Below are positions 35,060 to 43,987 of a stretch of 64,000 bases of DNA, in pieces (position 1 is the stretch's first letter; each line of letters begins with the position of its first letter). Under the pieces are notes generated by a model that was not told the DNA's origin, ran no database searches, and worked only from the letters and a program-made list of their open reading frames with translations. Made by a program: the position numbers and the translations under genes. The stretch comes from HGM04593 sp045654885 (GTDB taxonomy: Bacteria > Bacteroidota > Bacteroidia > Bacteroidales > Bacteroidaceae), in the NCBI GenBank assembly GCA_045654885.1, contig JAZOOF010000045.1, forward strand, positions 10,695 through 74,694, written 5' to 3'.

Positions 35060-35641
35060 TCAGCACTGCGCCATTCCACTGCCGAGGTTCGGTAAATTCA
35101 CCTGCTCGAACTTATAACCGAGACGTTTGAGTTCCATTGCAGCACCAATGCGGAACATTACCTTTACCACACGCGCATAGACGTGGAATGCCATCGGCGA
35201 TTGGGGTTCTATCCTCTCGCGGCGAATCAATGTAACGGCAGTCTCGCCCAAACGGCGCATCATATCCTCAATTCCCTTTGCCTCGCGCGACTCAAGATGG
35301 AACCCGATGATGTCACGCACAATATGCTCATCCATGTCATCGAAACCCTGCGCGCCATAGTAGCTCTTGTACTCATCATTGCTATGGGCAGCCCAATCCT
35401 CGTCCCAGTGATGCGCAACAGCCATTCCAAGATAACCGGCCCAGGCAATAGCCACTGTGGGGTAATCGGCAATGTTGGGCACTGCATCGGCCATATATTC
35501 GGGAGCCAGCGCATCCCAGCGGTCGCTTATATCGTCCGTTGCAAGCAATGTGCCGTCGAGCACACCATATTGTTTACAAAGGCGCAACAGTTCATCGGTT
35601 ATGCGGCTCTCAAAATTCTCAAGATATACTTTATTTACCAT
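35060..35641 (-). CDS. Conserved-looking protein of unknown function
   Basis: I do not recognise this 193-residue soluble protein. The start at 35641 (MVNKVYLENFESRITDEL) avoids overlap with ribE; the frame extends 17 codons upstream. It is mostly helical and acidic with several aromatic clusters (VAIAWAGYLGMAVAHHWDEDWAAH, about 63-86; DDMDEHIVRDIIGFHL). The HHWDED and DEH groups could bind metal but match no motif known to me. It follows ribE by 25 bases and is probably co-transcribed. Confidence 0.6.
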   Translation of the reverse strand: MVNKVYLENFESRITDELLRLCKQYGVLDGTLLATDDISDRWDALAPEYMADAVPNIADYPTVAIAWAGYLGMAVAHHWDEDWAAHSNDEYKSYYGAQGFDDMDEHIVRDIIGFHLESREAKGIEDMMRRLGETAVTLIRRERIEPQSPMAFHVYARVVKVMFRIGAAMELKRLGYKFEQVNLPNLGSGMAQC

Positions 35642-35666
35642 TGTATTATACTTTGCGACGTTGATG

Positions 35667-36269
35667 TTACTGCAGGCTTGCAATGCGGGCAATGTATTTG
35701 CCTATTATATCGAACTCAATGTTCACCTTTGTACCAACCTCAATCGTATGGAAGTTGGTGTGTTCAAAGGTGTAAGGTATAATTGCCACCGAGAAAGAGT
35801 CATCAGTAGGCTCACAAACGGTAAGGCTCACGCCATTCACTGTTACCGAGCCCTTGTCTACCGTCATATACCCCTTTGCAGCCATTGCAGCATCCTTGGG
35901 GTAGCGGAAAGTGAAATACCAGCTGCCATCGGCATCGCGCACCGACACACACTCGGCTGTTATATCCACGTGCCCCTGGACAATGTGACCGTCGAGACAG
36001 CCGTTCATCATCATGGAACGTTCAACGTTTACCTTGTCGCCGACCTTCAATGCGCCGATATTTGAACGCTCAAGCGTCTCGCTCATTGCTGTAACTGTAT
36101 ATTCATCGCCTGTTATATCAACAACAGTAAGGCACACACCGTTATGTGCCACACTCTGGTCAATCTTCAATTCGTTCACGAACGAACAGGTGAGTGTCAA
36201 ATGCAGATTACCCTGCTCACGCACCAGCTTGCGAACTGTCGCAAACTCTTCTACAATACCTGAAAACAT
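35667..36269 (-). CDS. ribE: Riboflavin synthase, alpha subunit
   Basis: This 200-residue trimeric enzyme makes riboflavin from two 6,7-dimethyl-8-ribityllumazine molecules. The two lumazine-binding repeats are visible: MFSGIVEE ... NGVCLTVVDI ... VNVERSM and DGHIVQGHVD ... VNGVSLTVCEP ... VNIEFDIIGKYIAR. It has a consensus promoter 40-70 bases upstream and no FMN riboswitch. The downstream partner is the unknown gene at 35060. Confidence 0.96.
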   Translation of the reverse strand: MFSGIVEEFATVRKLVREQGNLHLTLTCSFVNELKIDQSVAHNGVCLTVVDITGDEYTVTAMSETLERSNIGALKVGDKVNVERSMMMNGCLDGHIVQGHVDITAECVSVRDADGSWYFTFRYPKDAAMAAKGYMTVDKGSVTVNGVSLTVCEPTDDSFSVAIIPYTFEHTNFHTIEVGTKVNIEFDIIGKYIARIASLQ

Positions 36270-36309
36270 AATATCGGATATTTTTATTTTTACTTATAAT
36301 ATTCTTTTG

Positions 36310-36340
36310 CGAAGATAGCACAATTTTGGCACACCGCAAA
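36310..36340 (-). promoter_or_regulatory. ribE promoter
   Basis: Minus-strand TTTG (36340-36337), 19 bases, TATCTTCG (36317-36310). Confidence 0.75.
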
Positions 36341-36369
36341 GAGCCGCATCCAAATGCAGAGGAAAAAGA

Positions 36370-36397
36370 GAAGGCGCTGCAATAATGCCACGCCTTC
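36370..36397 (-). terminator. Terminator of the M60 peptidase gene
   Basis: GAAGGCG pairs with CGCCTTC, with inner GCA/TGC pairing, followed on the minus strand by a T-rich stretch. Confidence 0.6.
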
Positions 36398-36417
36398 GAT
36401 ATTATATTTTCAGTGAA

Positions 36418-39400
36418 TTACTTTACAAGGACTTTCCTTCCCGATGATGTTACATATATACCGTTTCTCTCGGGAACAGCCACCTTCACACCATTCAAAT
36501 CAAAGAGTTCTACATCGGCCTCAATGGAATTAACGCCATCAATTGATGTAACGGTTTTCTTGTCGGCAAGATAAACGGTCAACACATCACCAACCTCACT
36601 CTTCAACAGATAGCTTTTGTTGGCATAGACACCCGATGAAGAGGTAGAACCCTTAAAGGTCATGACAGCACCACCGGCGGTTGTTGAAGCGACAGTTCCA
36701 AGAAACTCACCCTTTGGAAGATAACCTCTAATGGTTGTACCATGCAAGAGATTATTCTCTACAAGCGGAGTGTTGTCACAAGGAAGCAAAGCAACTGTGT
36801 AATCTTTCTTTGCACCTGCATAAACAACAGGCATGTAGGCAGGAACCACACCACCCTGCACCTCTTCGATGTAAGCATAGTCGTACTCCTTTGTTTCATA
36901 CGTCCATTTTCCCGCGCCTGTCACAACATAGGCAGTAACCTCCTCGGGAATTTCCATTGCAAAGGGATAGCATACCGCAAGAAGTTTTGCAGTAGGGATT
37001 GAGAGCTTGAATTTCTCGACTTTCTGCACCTTCCATAGGTTACTTTCATCGGCAGCACTACCAAATTTCACTCCGGTAATCTCGCTTGATGCTGCTGTTA
37101 CATAATCGTTGCTGCCGGCAAGTCTGAAAGCGTAAAGTCCCTCCTCCTCGTCCATGCACACGGCTTCGAGGAGCGAAGCTTCATCGGCCTCTTTCAAATC
37201 GGAGATATTGTCACCCGAAGCACAAGAGAGATATAGACCGGTCTGCATGTTCTTCAAACGAAAACCGCCATTGGCAGCCTCCCAAAGCCAAACCTGGTCG
37301 GCCGAAGCGTTTACTTTTGCAGTTGCACGCTTGATATCCCATGTAATTTCACCAGTGAGCTCACGCAGAGTATTTGTGCCGCAGCTCAATGCAGCACCTT
37401 CATTCTTTGATGAAATATTGTAATATACACCGGCATCCAGTCCCTTAACCTCTTTGGCCTGACCATAAATCATCTTGCGTGTACCGTCATATCCCACAGC
37501 AACAATATATGCAGACTCACCTGTGAAAAGTACTTTGGTATCGGTGTGACTTGCCATCTGGGCACCAAGACCATACATTGTAATATGCGTGAGGTTGCCA
37601 TAAGCATCGTAGGTCTCAAATGCCACAGCATTCTTCACCTTCGCATGCTCCACACGTATTGTACCTGCAGGCACATTATTGTTTGCCTTTGGAGGAGTGC
37701 ATCCGTAACCATACTCGGCAGGCACCTCAAGCGCAAGCTTGTCGCGATATATGTGGAAGTTGTGGGCATTGATGTAGTTAATCTCCTCCTTTGGTGTGGG
37801 ATATCCCTGCTCACGCACATGATTCTTGAGATTTGCAATCATCGCATCCGAAATGACAATCCAGCCGGGCGAGTAGTCCTCGATATAAGCATTGATAGGT
37901 TTGAGCATACCAGCCTTCTCAAAGAACGGAAGGAGGTTGAGACGTGCGCTGTCACACGCGAGCTTCATCCAGTTCACCTGCTGTTTACCTGCTGTATTAT
38001 ATTTTGAACCGTAGTTATTGTCGGAGCGGATGCCCTCAATTACCATTGGAATGATATCGGGCGACTTGCCCGCCAATGTTCCCCAAAGGTTCAACTGCCA
38101 GAATGGAACAAGCTTTACAAAGTGGTCATAGTTGCGGCTGGTAGTTGTCACCGAACCGATATTCCTTCCATCGGCATCATACCCTGTCACAGTCTTCTCG
38201 GCAGGCACAGTGCCATGATAGTCGGGGCCATCCTGCAACTGCCATGAGACTCCCTTGCGGATACCCTCCTCAAAGTATGTCTGCATGCGGCCTCCACGCA
38301 TTCCCGAATAGCTGTCGATACCCGATTTTTCATCCTCAAGACGCAACCAGTTGCGGTCACCTGTAAAATGAAGCTGAGCCCATGCTGCATAAATATTGTT
38401 TGTGGTCTCGCCACAGCCCGGCCATTTGAAACCAGGATTCACCTGATTGTTGTGCCCCCACTCGTGACCGACACCCCAGAAATCGAAATTCTTAGAATCG
38501 GGTGTCATGACACCGCCCAAGCTACCTATGTGACAGTATGCTCCATCACCGCCGGCAGCCATGAAGCCGTAGTTTGTTGCATAGAACAACTGGCGGTTCT
38601 TCACCTGGCGACCATATTTCTCAAGACCAAGAATATCACGCTCGGCCCACTGGACCTGCTGATAAAGCGTCATCACCGAGTCCACATTGGTGGGGCAATG
38701 TTTCAGCCATGAGCACACAGGATAAGCAAGCTGTGCATGGCGTGAGCGGGTAATAAGGATTGTAGAGTCGTTGGAAGCACGACCTTTGAGCATTGCCTTC
38801 CAATCGTCGTTAGTCATTGTCTCCTGATCCCAATAGCCCTGTACCGGTGCATTCACAAAGTGAACCTTGACGTTGGGAGCATTCTCAAAATCATCGGTGT
38901 AATAGTTCACGAATACATTACCCTCGGTATTTGCCGTAATCACATTCAAGCCATTCTTCAATGAATAAGCACTTGAACTCTCACTCAACAACCAGTTCTT
39001 AATCTTCAAACCGACATTATACTCGCCAATACCGCTTGTAATAACAATACAAGACTCACCGGCCTTCAGGTAGATACCTGTAGGATTCTCATAGTTGTTG
39101 TACTGGCTGCTTATCTTCAAGTTGTTTCTCAAAGTCGATGTTGTCATGTATGCCTCGTACTCGCCAACGCGGAACTTCTTGTAGCCTGCAGCATCGGCAA
39201 GCAGGTTGTCGACAAGTTTCTTCACATCGGCATCGGCAATTCCGTTGCTGCTTGTAACACCGGGTTTGAGAACTGTATACAAATCATCCTCGAAATACTG
39301 CGCGAAAGCCTGAGTCTTTGTGTTGTCAATCTCATATGCCTCGACCTCGGCTGCCGAAGCATAACCGCTTGCACCGCTCTTGATTGTGAAGCGCACACGG

Positions 39401-39810
39401 CCACACTCCACTCCGCCGTCGGGTATAATGAAATCATAGACAGCACCTGAACCGCCAAGTTTATATGTACCTATCTTTGTATAAGTGGTACCATTGGTTG
39501 TTGTCGCATAAGAGAGCTCCACTTCGTTCCAGTTTCCGTTCGAGTTTCCATCCTGACGGGGGATATATCTCATGTAATCGACATGAGACACCTCGCTGAG
39601 GTTGACAGTGAAGGTTACCGGGAATTGTGTACCGGAGCCGGAATAGGCGCTGTGCCATATTGTAGAGGTACTGCCATCAACAGCCCTCGTTGCAGCCTCT
39701 CCCTCCTGGTAGCTGCTTGCATATGCACCACTGATTGCCACTTTCTTGTCCTGGGCATTAACACCAAGCACAGCGGCAACAAAAAACAATAGAAACAAAA
39801 ATCTTTTCAT
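36418..39810 (-). CDS. Secreted M60-like (enhancin-type) metallopeptidase, probable mucinase, with Por-type tail
   Basis: This 1,130-residue exported protein starts at 39810 (MKRFLFLLFFVAAVLGVNA-Q). An F5/8-type carbohydrate-binding domain (about 20-165, RAVDGSTSTIWHSAYSG) comes first. The M60 gluzincin domain has GVGHEWGHNNQVNP (zinc His449 and His453, Glu450) and Glu468 in GETTNN as third ligand. A trefoil-like region follows, and the last 188 residues (AVCYPFAMEIPEEVTAYVV ...) match the sulfatase at 25513, ending in a Por-type tail (ELFDLNGVKV ... GIYVT). M60-like enzymes such as BT4244 cut next to O-glycosylated Ser/Thr in mucins; that role is inferred from the family. Confidence 0.85.
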   Translation of the reverse strand: MKRFLFLLFFVAAVLGVNAQDKKVAISGAYASSYQEGEAATRAVDGSTSTIWHSAYSGSGTQFPVTFTVNLSEVSHVDYMRYIPRQDGNSNGNWNEVELSYATTTNGTTYTKIGTYKLGGSGAVYDFIIPDGGVECGRVRFTIKSGASGYASAAEVEAYEIDNTKTQAFAQYFEDDLYTVLKPGVTSSNGIADADVKKLVDNLLADAAGYKKFRVGEYEAYMTTSTLRNNLKISSQYNNYENPTGIYLKAGESCIVITSGIGEYNVGLKIKNWLLSESSSAYSLKNGLNVITANTEGNVFVNYYTDDFENAPNVKVHFVNAPVQGYWDQETMTNDDWKAMLKGRASNDSTILITRSRHAQLAYPVCSWLKHCPTNVDSVMTLYQQVQWAERDILGLEKYGRQVKNRQLFYATNYGFMAAGGDGAYCHIGSLGGVMTPDSKNFDFWGVGHEWGHNNQVNPGFKWPGCGETTNNIYAAWAQLHFTGDRNWLRLEDEKSGIDSYSGMRGGRMQTYFEEGIRKGVSWQLQDGPDYHGTVPAEKTVTGYDADGRNIGSVTTTSRNYDHFVKLVPFWQLNLWGTLAGKSPDIIPMVIEGIRSDNNYGSKYNTAGKQQVNWMKLACDSARLNLLPFFEKAGMLKPINAYIEDYSPGWIVISDAMIANLKNHVREQGYPTPKEEINYINAHNFHIYRDKLALEVPAEYGYGCTPPKANNNVPAGTIRVEHAKVKNAVAFETYDAYGNLTHITMYGLGAQMASHTDTKVLFTGESAYIVAVGYDGTRKMIYGQAKEVKGLDAGVYYNISSKNEGAALSCGTNTLRELTGEITWDIKRATAKVNASADQVWLWEAANGGFRLKNMQTGLYLSCASGDNISDLKEADEASLLEAVCMDEEEGLYAFRLAGSNDYVTAASSEITGVKFGSAADESNLWKVQKVEKFKLSIPTAKLLAVCYPFAMEIPEEVTAYVVTGAGKWTYETKEYDYAYIEEVQGGVVPAYMPVVYAGAKKDYTVALLPCDNTPLVENNLLHGTTIRGYLPKGEFLGTVASTTAGGAVMTFKGSTSSSGVYANKSYLLKSEVGDVLTVYLADKKTVTSIDGVNSIEADVELFDLNGVKVAVPERNGIYVTSSGRKVLVK

Positions 39811-39843
39811 ATCATTGAATTTAAACATTGTCCCATATCATAA

Positions 39844-39867
39844 AACTTTGTAAAATTAGCACTTTAT
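39844..39867 (-). promoter_or_regulatory. Upstream motif shared with the GH2 beta-galactosidase gene
   Basis: On the minus strand AAGTGCTAATTTTACAAAG is nearly repeated before the gene at 59588 (63697-63721). It contains TAATTTTA, one base from the -7 consensus, 33 bases before the start. Confidence 0.4.
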
Positions 39868-39899
39868 TTATAATTATAAGGTATAAAACAACAAAAAAA

Positions 39900-39925
39900 G
39901 ATGGCGACTCCAACAAGTCACCATC
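39900..39925 (-). terminator. glnN terminator
   Basis: GATGGCGACT pairs with AGTCACCATC (one mismatch) over six bases, followed on the minus strand by seven T. Confidence 0.8.
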
Positions 39926-39951
39926 CAAATTCGCTTCCGTTTATCTCCCGG

Positions 39952-42135
39952 TTACACTATGAACAACAGTTCCCTGTACTTGGGGAGTGTCCACAACTCA
40001 TTATCCACCACAAGTTCAAGATTGTCGATATGCGAACGTATCTCCTCAAGCATAGGTGCCACGGTATCGTGGTAGGCTATGGCCTTCTCGCGCTCCGAAG
40101 CAATGCGGTTGGCAACCTTTCGGCGTTCAATGAGTTCAGCTACAAGACGACGGATTTCGGCCACATGCTCGGCCATGCTCTTCACAAGCTCAATATTCTC
40201 GGCCGAGAGACGGTCACCCTCCTCCTTGCCAATCACCTGCTCCATCTTAATCACATTGTCGAGCAACGAACTCTGGTACTTTGTGGCAGTTGGGATAATA
40301 TGATTCAAAGCAAGGTCGCCAAGCACGCGTGCTTCAATCTGGATTTTCTTGGTGTACATCTCCCACTTTATTTCGTTGCGGGCCACCAATTCGGTCTCTG
40401 TCATCACATCCATATTGCGGAACATGGCAACACTCTCCTCATCGAGATAACGGTCGAATACCAACGGGGCACTTGCCTCGCAGTCGAGACCGCGACGCGC
40501 CGCCTCTTTGCGCCACTCGTCACTGTAGCCGTTACCGTCAAAACGTATCGGTTTGCTGTACTTTATATACTTGCGTATAATCTTTACAAGAGCATCCTCT
40601 TTAGCCATACCCTTCTCTATGAGTTCATCAACCTCGCGCTTGAAGATTGTGAGCTGCTCGGCCATTGCGGTGTTGAGTGCAATCATTGCCGATGCGCAGT
40701 TGGCCTCGGCGCCCACGGCACGGAATTCGAAGCGGTTACCTGTAAAGGCAAACGGCGAAGTACGGTTGCGGTCGGTATTGTCAATCATAAGCTCCGGGAT
40801 TGACGGGATATTGAGGCGCAGTTCGCGCTTGCTCAGGATTCTCACCACATCATCGGTTGTCTCCATATGGTCGAGCACCGACGAAAGATGCGAGCCCAAG
40901 AAGCTCGAAATAATTGCCGGGGGAGCCTCGGCCGCACCAAGACGGTGCGAATTGGCCGCCGACATAATGCTTGCCTTCAACAAGCCATTGTGGCGGTAGA
41001 TTGCCGCAAGGGTGTTCACAACAAAAGTGATGAAACGCAGATTATCCTTGTCGTTCTTACCCGGCGCCATAAGCAGCACCCCGGTATCGGTTCCAAGCGA
41101 CCAATTGTTATGCTTGCCCGAGCCGTTGACACCCTTGAAAGGTTTCTCGTGCAAGAGCACGCGGAAACCATGACGACGCGCCACCTCTTTCATCAATGCC
41201 ATGATGAGCATATTGTGGTCAACCGCCAGGTTGCACTCCTCGTATATCGGAGCAAGCTCAAACTGATTGGGAGCAGCCTCGTTGTGACAAGTCTTGGCGG
41301 GAATGCCAAGTTTCATTGCCTCAACCTCAAGTTCTTTCATGAAAGCTGCAACACGCTTGGGGATTGAACCGAAATAGTGGTCCTCCAATTGCTGGTTCTT
41401 GGCACTGTCGTGCCCCATGAGAGTACGGCCGGTGAGCAACAGGTCGGGACGTGCAAGCAGCATGCCCTCATCGACAAGGAAATACTCCTGCTCCCAGCCA
41501 AGGTATGTGGTAACCTTCTTCACGTTCTTGTCGAAGTAACGGCACACATCGGTTGCCGCCTTGTCGACTGCGCGCAACGATTTAAGCAATGGCGCCTTGT
41601 AGTCGAGCGCCTCACCTGTGTATGAGATGAAGACCGTTGGCACACACAATGTATCATCAATGAGAAATGCCGGCGAAGTGGGGTCCCAGGCACTGTAGCC
41701 ACGCGCCTCGAATGTACTGCGTATACCGCCATTGGGGAATGACGACGCATCGGGCTCCTGCTGCACAAGCAGCTTGCCCGAAAACTCCTCAAGCACACCA
41801 CCCTTGCCGTCGTGTTCAATAAAGGCATCGTGCTTTTCGGCGGTAGTCTCCGTCAACGGGTGAAACCAGTGCGTATAGTGTGTTGCACCATTCTCCACAG
41901 CCCAACGTTTCATACCCTCTGCAACGCTGTCGGCAATCGAGCTGTCGAGCGGTGCATCGTTGTCAATCACATCGATAAGCTTGTTGTAGACATCCTTGGG
42001 CAGGTATTTGTACATCTTCTCGCGGTTAAACACCTTCTCGCCATAATAGTCCGATGGGCGCAACTCGCAGTTGGGGACATCGACCGCCTTTTTACCAAAA
42101 GCTGCCGAAATTACTTCAAAACGTAGCTTTGACAT
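39952..42135 (-). CDS. glnN: Glutamine synthetase type III
   Basis: This 727-residue GSIII makes glutamine from glutamate, ammonia and ATP, the main ammonia-assimilating form in Bacteroidales. Marks are the long N-terminal GSIII-specific region (YLGWEQEYFLVDEGMLLARPDLLLTGRTL), CHNEAAPNQFELAPIYEE, GVNGSGKHNNWSLGTDTG (catalytic loop) and GNRFEFRAVGAEANCA. Its length and helical C-terminus fit the family. It is monocistronic with a textbook promoter and terminator. Confidence 0.97.
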   Translation of the reverse strand: MSKLRFEVISAAFGKKAVDVPNCELRPSDYYGEKVFNREKMYKYLPKDVYNKLIDVIDNDAPLDSSIADSVAEGMKRWAVENGATHYTHWFHPLTETTAEKHDAFIEHDGKGGVLEEFSGKLLVQQEPDASSFPNGGIRSTFEARGYSAWDPTSPAFLIDDTLCVPTVFISYTGEALDYKAPLLKSLRAVDKAATDVCRYFDKNVKKVTTYLGWEQEYFLVDEGMLLARPDLLLTGRTLMGHDSAKNQQLEDHYFGSIPKRVAAFMKELEVEAMKLGIPAKTCHNEAAPNQFELAPIYEECNLAVDHNMLIMALMKEVARRHGFRVLLHEKPFKGVNGSGKHNNWSLGTDTGVLLMAPGKNDKDNLRFITFVVNTLAAIYRHNGLLKASIMSAANSHRLGAAEAPPAIISSFLGSHLSSVLDHMETTDDVVRILSKRELRLNIPSIPELMIDNTDRNRTSPFAFTGNRFEFRAVGAEANCASAMIALNTAMAEQLTIFKREVDELIEKGMAKEDALVKIIRKYIKYSKPIRFDGNGYSDEWRKEAARRGLDCEASAPLVFDRYLDEESVAMFRNMDVMTETELVARNEIKWEMYTKKIQIEARVLGDLALNHIIPTATKYQSSLLDNVIKMEQVIGKEEGDRLSAENIELVKSMAEHVAEIRRLVAELIERRKVANRIASEREKAIAYHDTVAPMLEEIRSHIDNLELVVDNELWTLPKYRELLFIV

Positions 42136-42179
42136 TATAATATGTTTTATTTATCTTTTTGCTATTTCAAAATCCAAAG

Positions 42180-42210
42180 CAAAGATAACACCATAACCGC
42201 ACAAGACAAA
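42180..42210 (-). promoter_or_regulatory. glnN promoter
   Basis: Minus-strand TTTG (42210-42207), 19 bases, TATCTTTG (42187-42180): an exact consensus match 45-75 bases before the start. Confidence 0.8.
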
Positions 42211-42599
42211 GAAAAACGGAGAAAAGAGAAGCTATAATGACTACAATTCACATAAAAGAACAAGAATTTTCTAAAAAGCGAAGACAAAAACATGTATTTT
42301 CCAAATTTTGGAAAGGATAATTCACAAAAAGAGTCCAAAACTACAAATTGTCATTATGCAAGCAAAATCAAACACAAGGCTTACATTTTAACACCATAAA
42401 AAAGAAGCAAAGCAGAAGCATGGAACTGCAAACAGAGAGTGCCAAATAAAAAGAATTGAGAAAATGGATTAAAAAAACTGAAAAAAACAATATTGTTTTA
42501 CAATATTTAAATAACTTTGTGAGGAAAAGCCGACAGCAGGCATCCCCGCGAACCGGGCACAAGGAAAAGAACAAACACAACAATTAACCATAAAAAATT
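42211..42599. other. AT-rich divergent region between glnN and nagA
   Basis: No gene, repeat family or riboswitch fold is recognised. TAACTTTG (42511-42518) is a likely -7 box for nagA, about 80 bases before its start, without a clear TTTG partner. Confidence 0.5.
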
Positions 42600-43763
42600 A
42601 TGCTTAAGCAAATTATCAATGCAAAAATCCTCACTCCACAAGGTTGGATGCAGGATGGTTCGGTAATCATCAGAGACAACAAGATTCTCGAGGTTACAAA
42701 CTGCGACCTCGCCGTTGTAGGTGCAGAAGTTGTTGACGCCAAAGGTATGCACGTTGTACCCGGCGGTGTGGAAATCCACATCCACGGCGGTGGCGGCTGC
42801 GACTTCATGGAGGGCACAGAGGAGGCTTTCCGCGGTGCAATCAAGGCACACATGAAACATGGTACAACAAGTATCTTCCCCACCCTTTCATCATCAACAG
42901 TTCCAATGATTGAGGCCGCTGCCGAGACATGTACAAAGCTGATGGCAGAGCCCAACAGCCCGGTACTCGGATTGCACCTCGAGGGCCACTACCTGAACAT
43001 GGCTATGGCAGGCGGCCAGTTGCCCGAGAACATTAAGGACCCCGACCCCAACGAATATATTCCTTTGGTAGAGAAATGGGATTGTATCAAGCGTTGGGAC
43101 GCAGCTCCCGAGCTCCCCGGTGCAATGCAGTTCGGTAAATACATCACATCAAAGGGCATCCTCGCGTCTGTGGCACACACACAGGCCGAGTATGACGATA
43201 TCCACGCTGCACGCAAGAACGGCTACACACACGCCACACACTTCTACAACGCAATGCCCGGTTTCCACAAACGCCGCGAGTACAAGTACGAGGGTACCGT
43301 GGAGAGCATCTACTTGCACGAGGACATGACAGTTGAGGTTGTTGCCGACGGCATTCACGTTCCTCCAACAATCCTGCGCCTCATCCACCGCATCAAGGGT
43401 GTTGAGCGTGCCTGCGTAATCACCGACGCTTTGGCATGCGCTGCAAGTGACAGTACAACAGCTTTCGACCCACGCGTAATCATTGAGGACGGTGTCTGCA
43501 AGCTCGCCGACCGCACAGCCCTTGCCGGCTCAGTGGCTACAATGGACCGCCTCATCCGCACATTGGTACAGAAGGCCGAGATTCCTCTCGATGACGCAGT
43601 ACGCATGGCATCGGAGACACCCGCAAAGATTATGAACGTATATGACCGCAAGGGTTCATTGCAGAGAGGCAAGGATGCCGACATCATGATTCTCGATGAC
43701 GATCTGAACATACGCGCCGTTTGGGCAATGGGCCAGCTCGTTGAAGGCACATACAAGCTCTAA
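42600..43763 (+). CDS. nagA: N-acetylglucosamine-6-phosphate deacetylase
   Basis: This 387-residue amidohydrolase removes acetate from GlcNAc-6-P, committing amino sugars to glycolysis or wall synthesis. It shows PGGVEIHIHGGGGCDFMEG (metal site), LHLEGHYLNMAMAGGQ (catalytic-site Glu; Gly-His replaces the common Gly-Pro), VAHTQAEYDD, HATHFYNAMPG and the catalytic Asp in CVITDALACAASDS. nagB is not adjacent. It has its own promoter and a strong terminator. Confidence 0.92.
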   Translation: MLKQIINAKILTPQGWMQDGSVIIRDNKILEVTNCDLAVVGAEVVDAKGMHVVPGGVEIHIHGGGGCDFMEGTEEAFRGAIKAHMKHGTTSIFPTLSSSTVPMIEAAAETCTKLMAEPNSPVLGLHLEGHYLNMAMAGGQLPENIKDPDPNEYIPLVEKWDCIKRWDAAPELPGAMQFGKYITSKGILASVAHTQAEYDDIHAARKNGYTHATHFYNAMPGFHKRREYKYEGTVESIYLHEDMTVEVVADGIHVPPTILRLIHRIKGVERACVITDALACAASDSTTAFDPRVIIEDGVCKLADRTALAGSVATMDRLIRTLVQKAEIPLDDAVRMASETPAKIMNVYDRKGSLQRGKDADIMILDDDLNIRAVWAMGQLVEGTYKL

Positions 43764-43789
43764 GAATCAAAAAAAAATATTATACTGAC

Positions 43790-43824
43790 CGGGCGGGTGG
43801 CAGTTATTGTCACCCGCCCGATTT
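43790..43824 (+). terminator. nagA terminator
   Basis: CGGGCGGGTG (43790-43799) pairs with CACCCGCCCG (43811-43820), then ATTTT. Confidence 0.85.
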
Positions 43825-43962
43825 TGTATATAAAAAAACAAAAAGCATAGGCTAATTGTTGTTATTGGCAAGAATTATAATCAAAAACCATAAAAAATGT
43901 AAAACAGACAGTTTAGGAGCATTTTTATTAAATTAAGGACAATTTTTACCCGCTTTATTCAC

Positions 43963-43970
43963 TATCTTTG
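43963..43970 (+). promoter_or_regulatory. -7 box of the dcp operon
   Basis: TATCTTTG lies 17 bases before the start. There is no exact TTTG at 19-21 bases, so this is a partial match; the leader would be very short. Confidence 0.5.
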
Positions 43971-43987
43971 CATAAGAGAGAAAATAT

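Noticed and set aside
36270..36417. FMN riboswitch before ribE
   Set aside because: The leader is about 35 nt and holds no RFN-like conserved stems; an ordinary promoter explains the region.
39901..40803. Plus-strand open frame of 300 codons opposite glnN
   Set aside because: Antisense shadow; glnN motifs fill the other strand and the frame starts inside its terminator.
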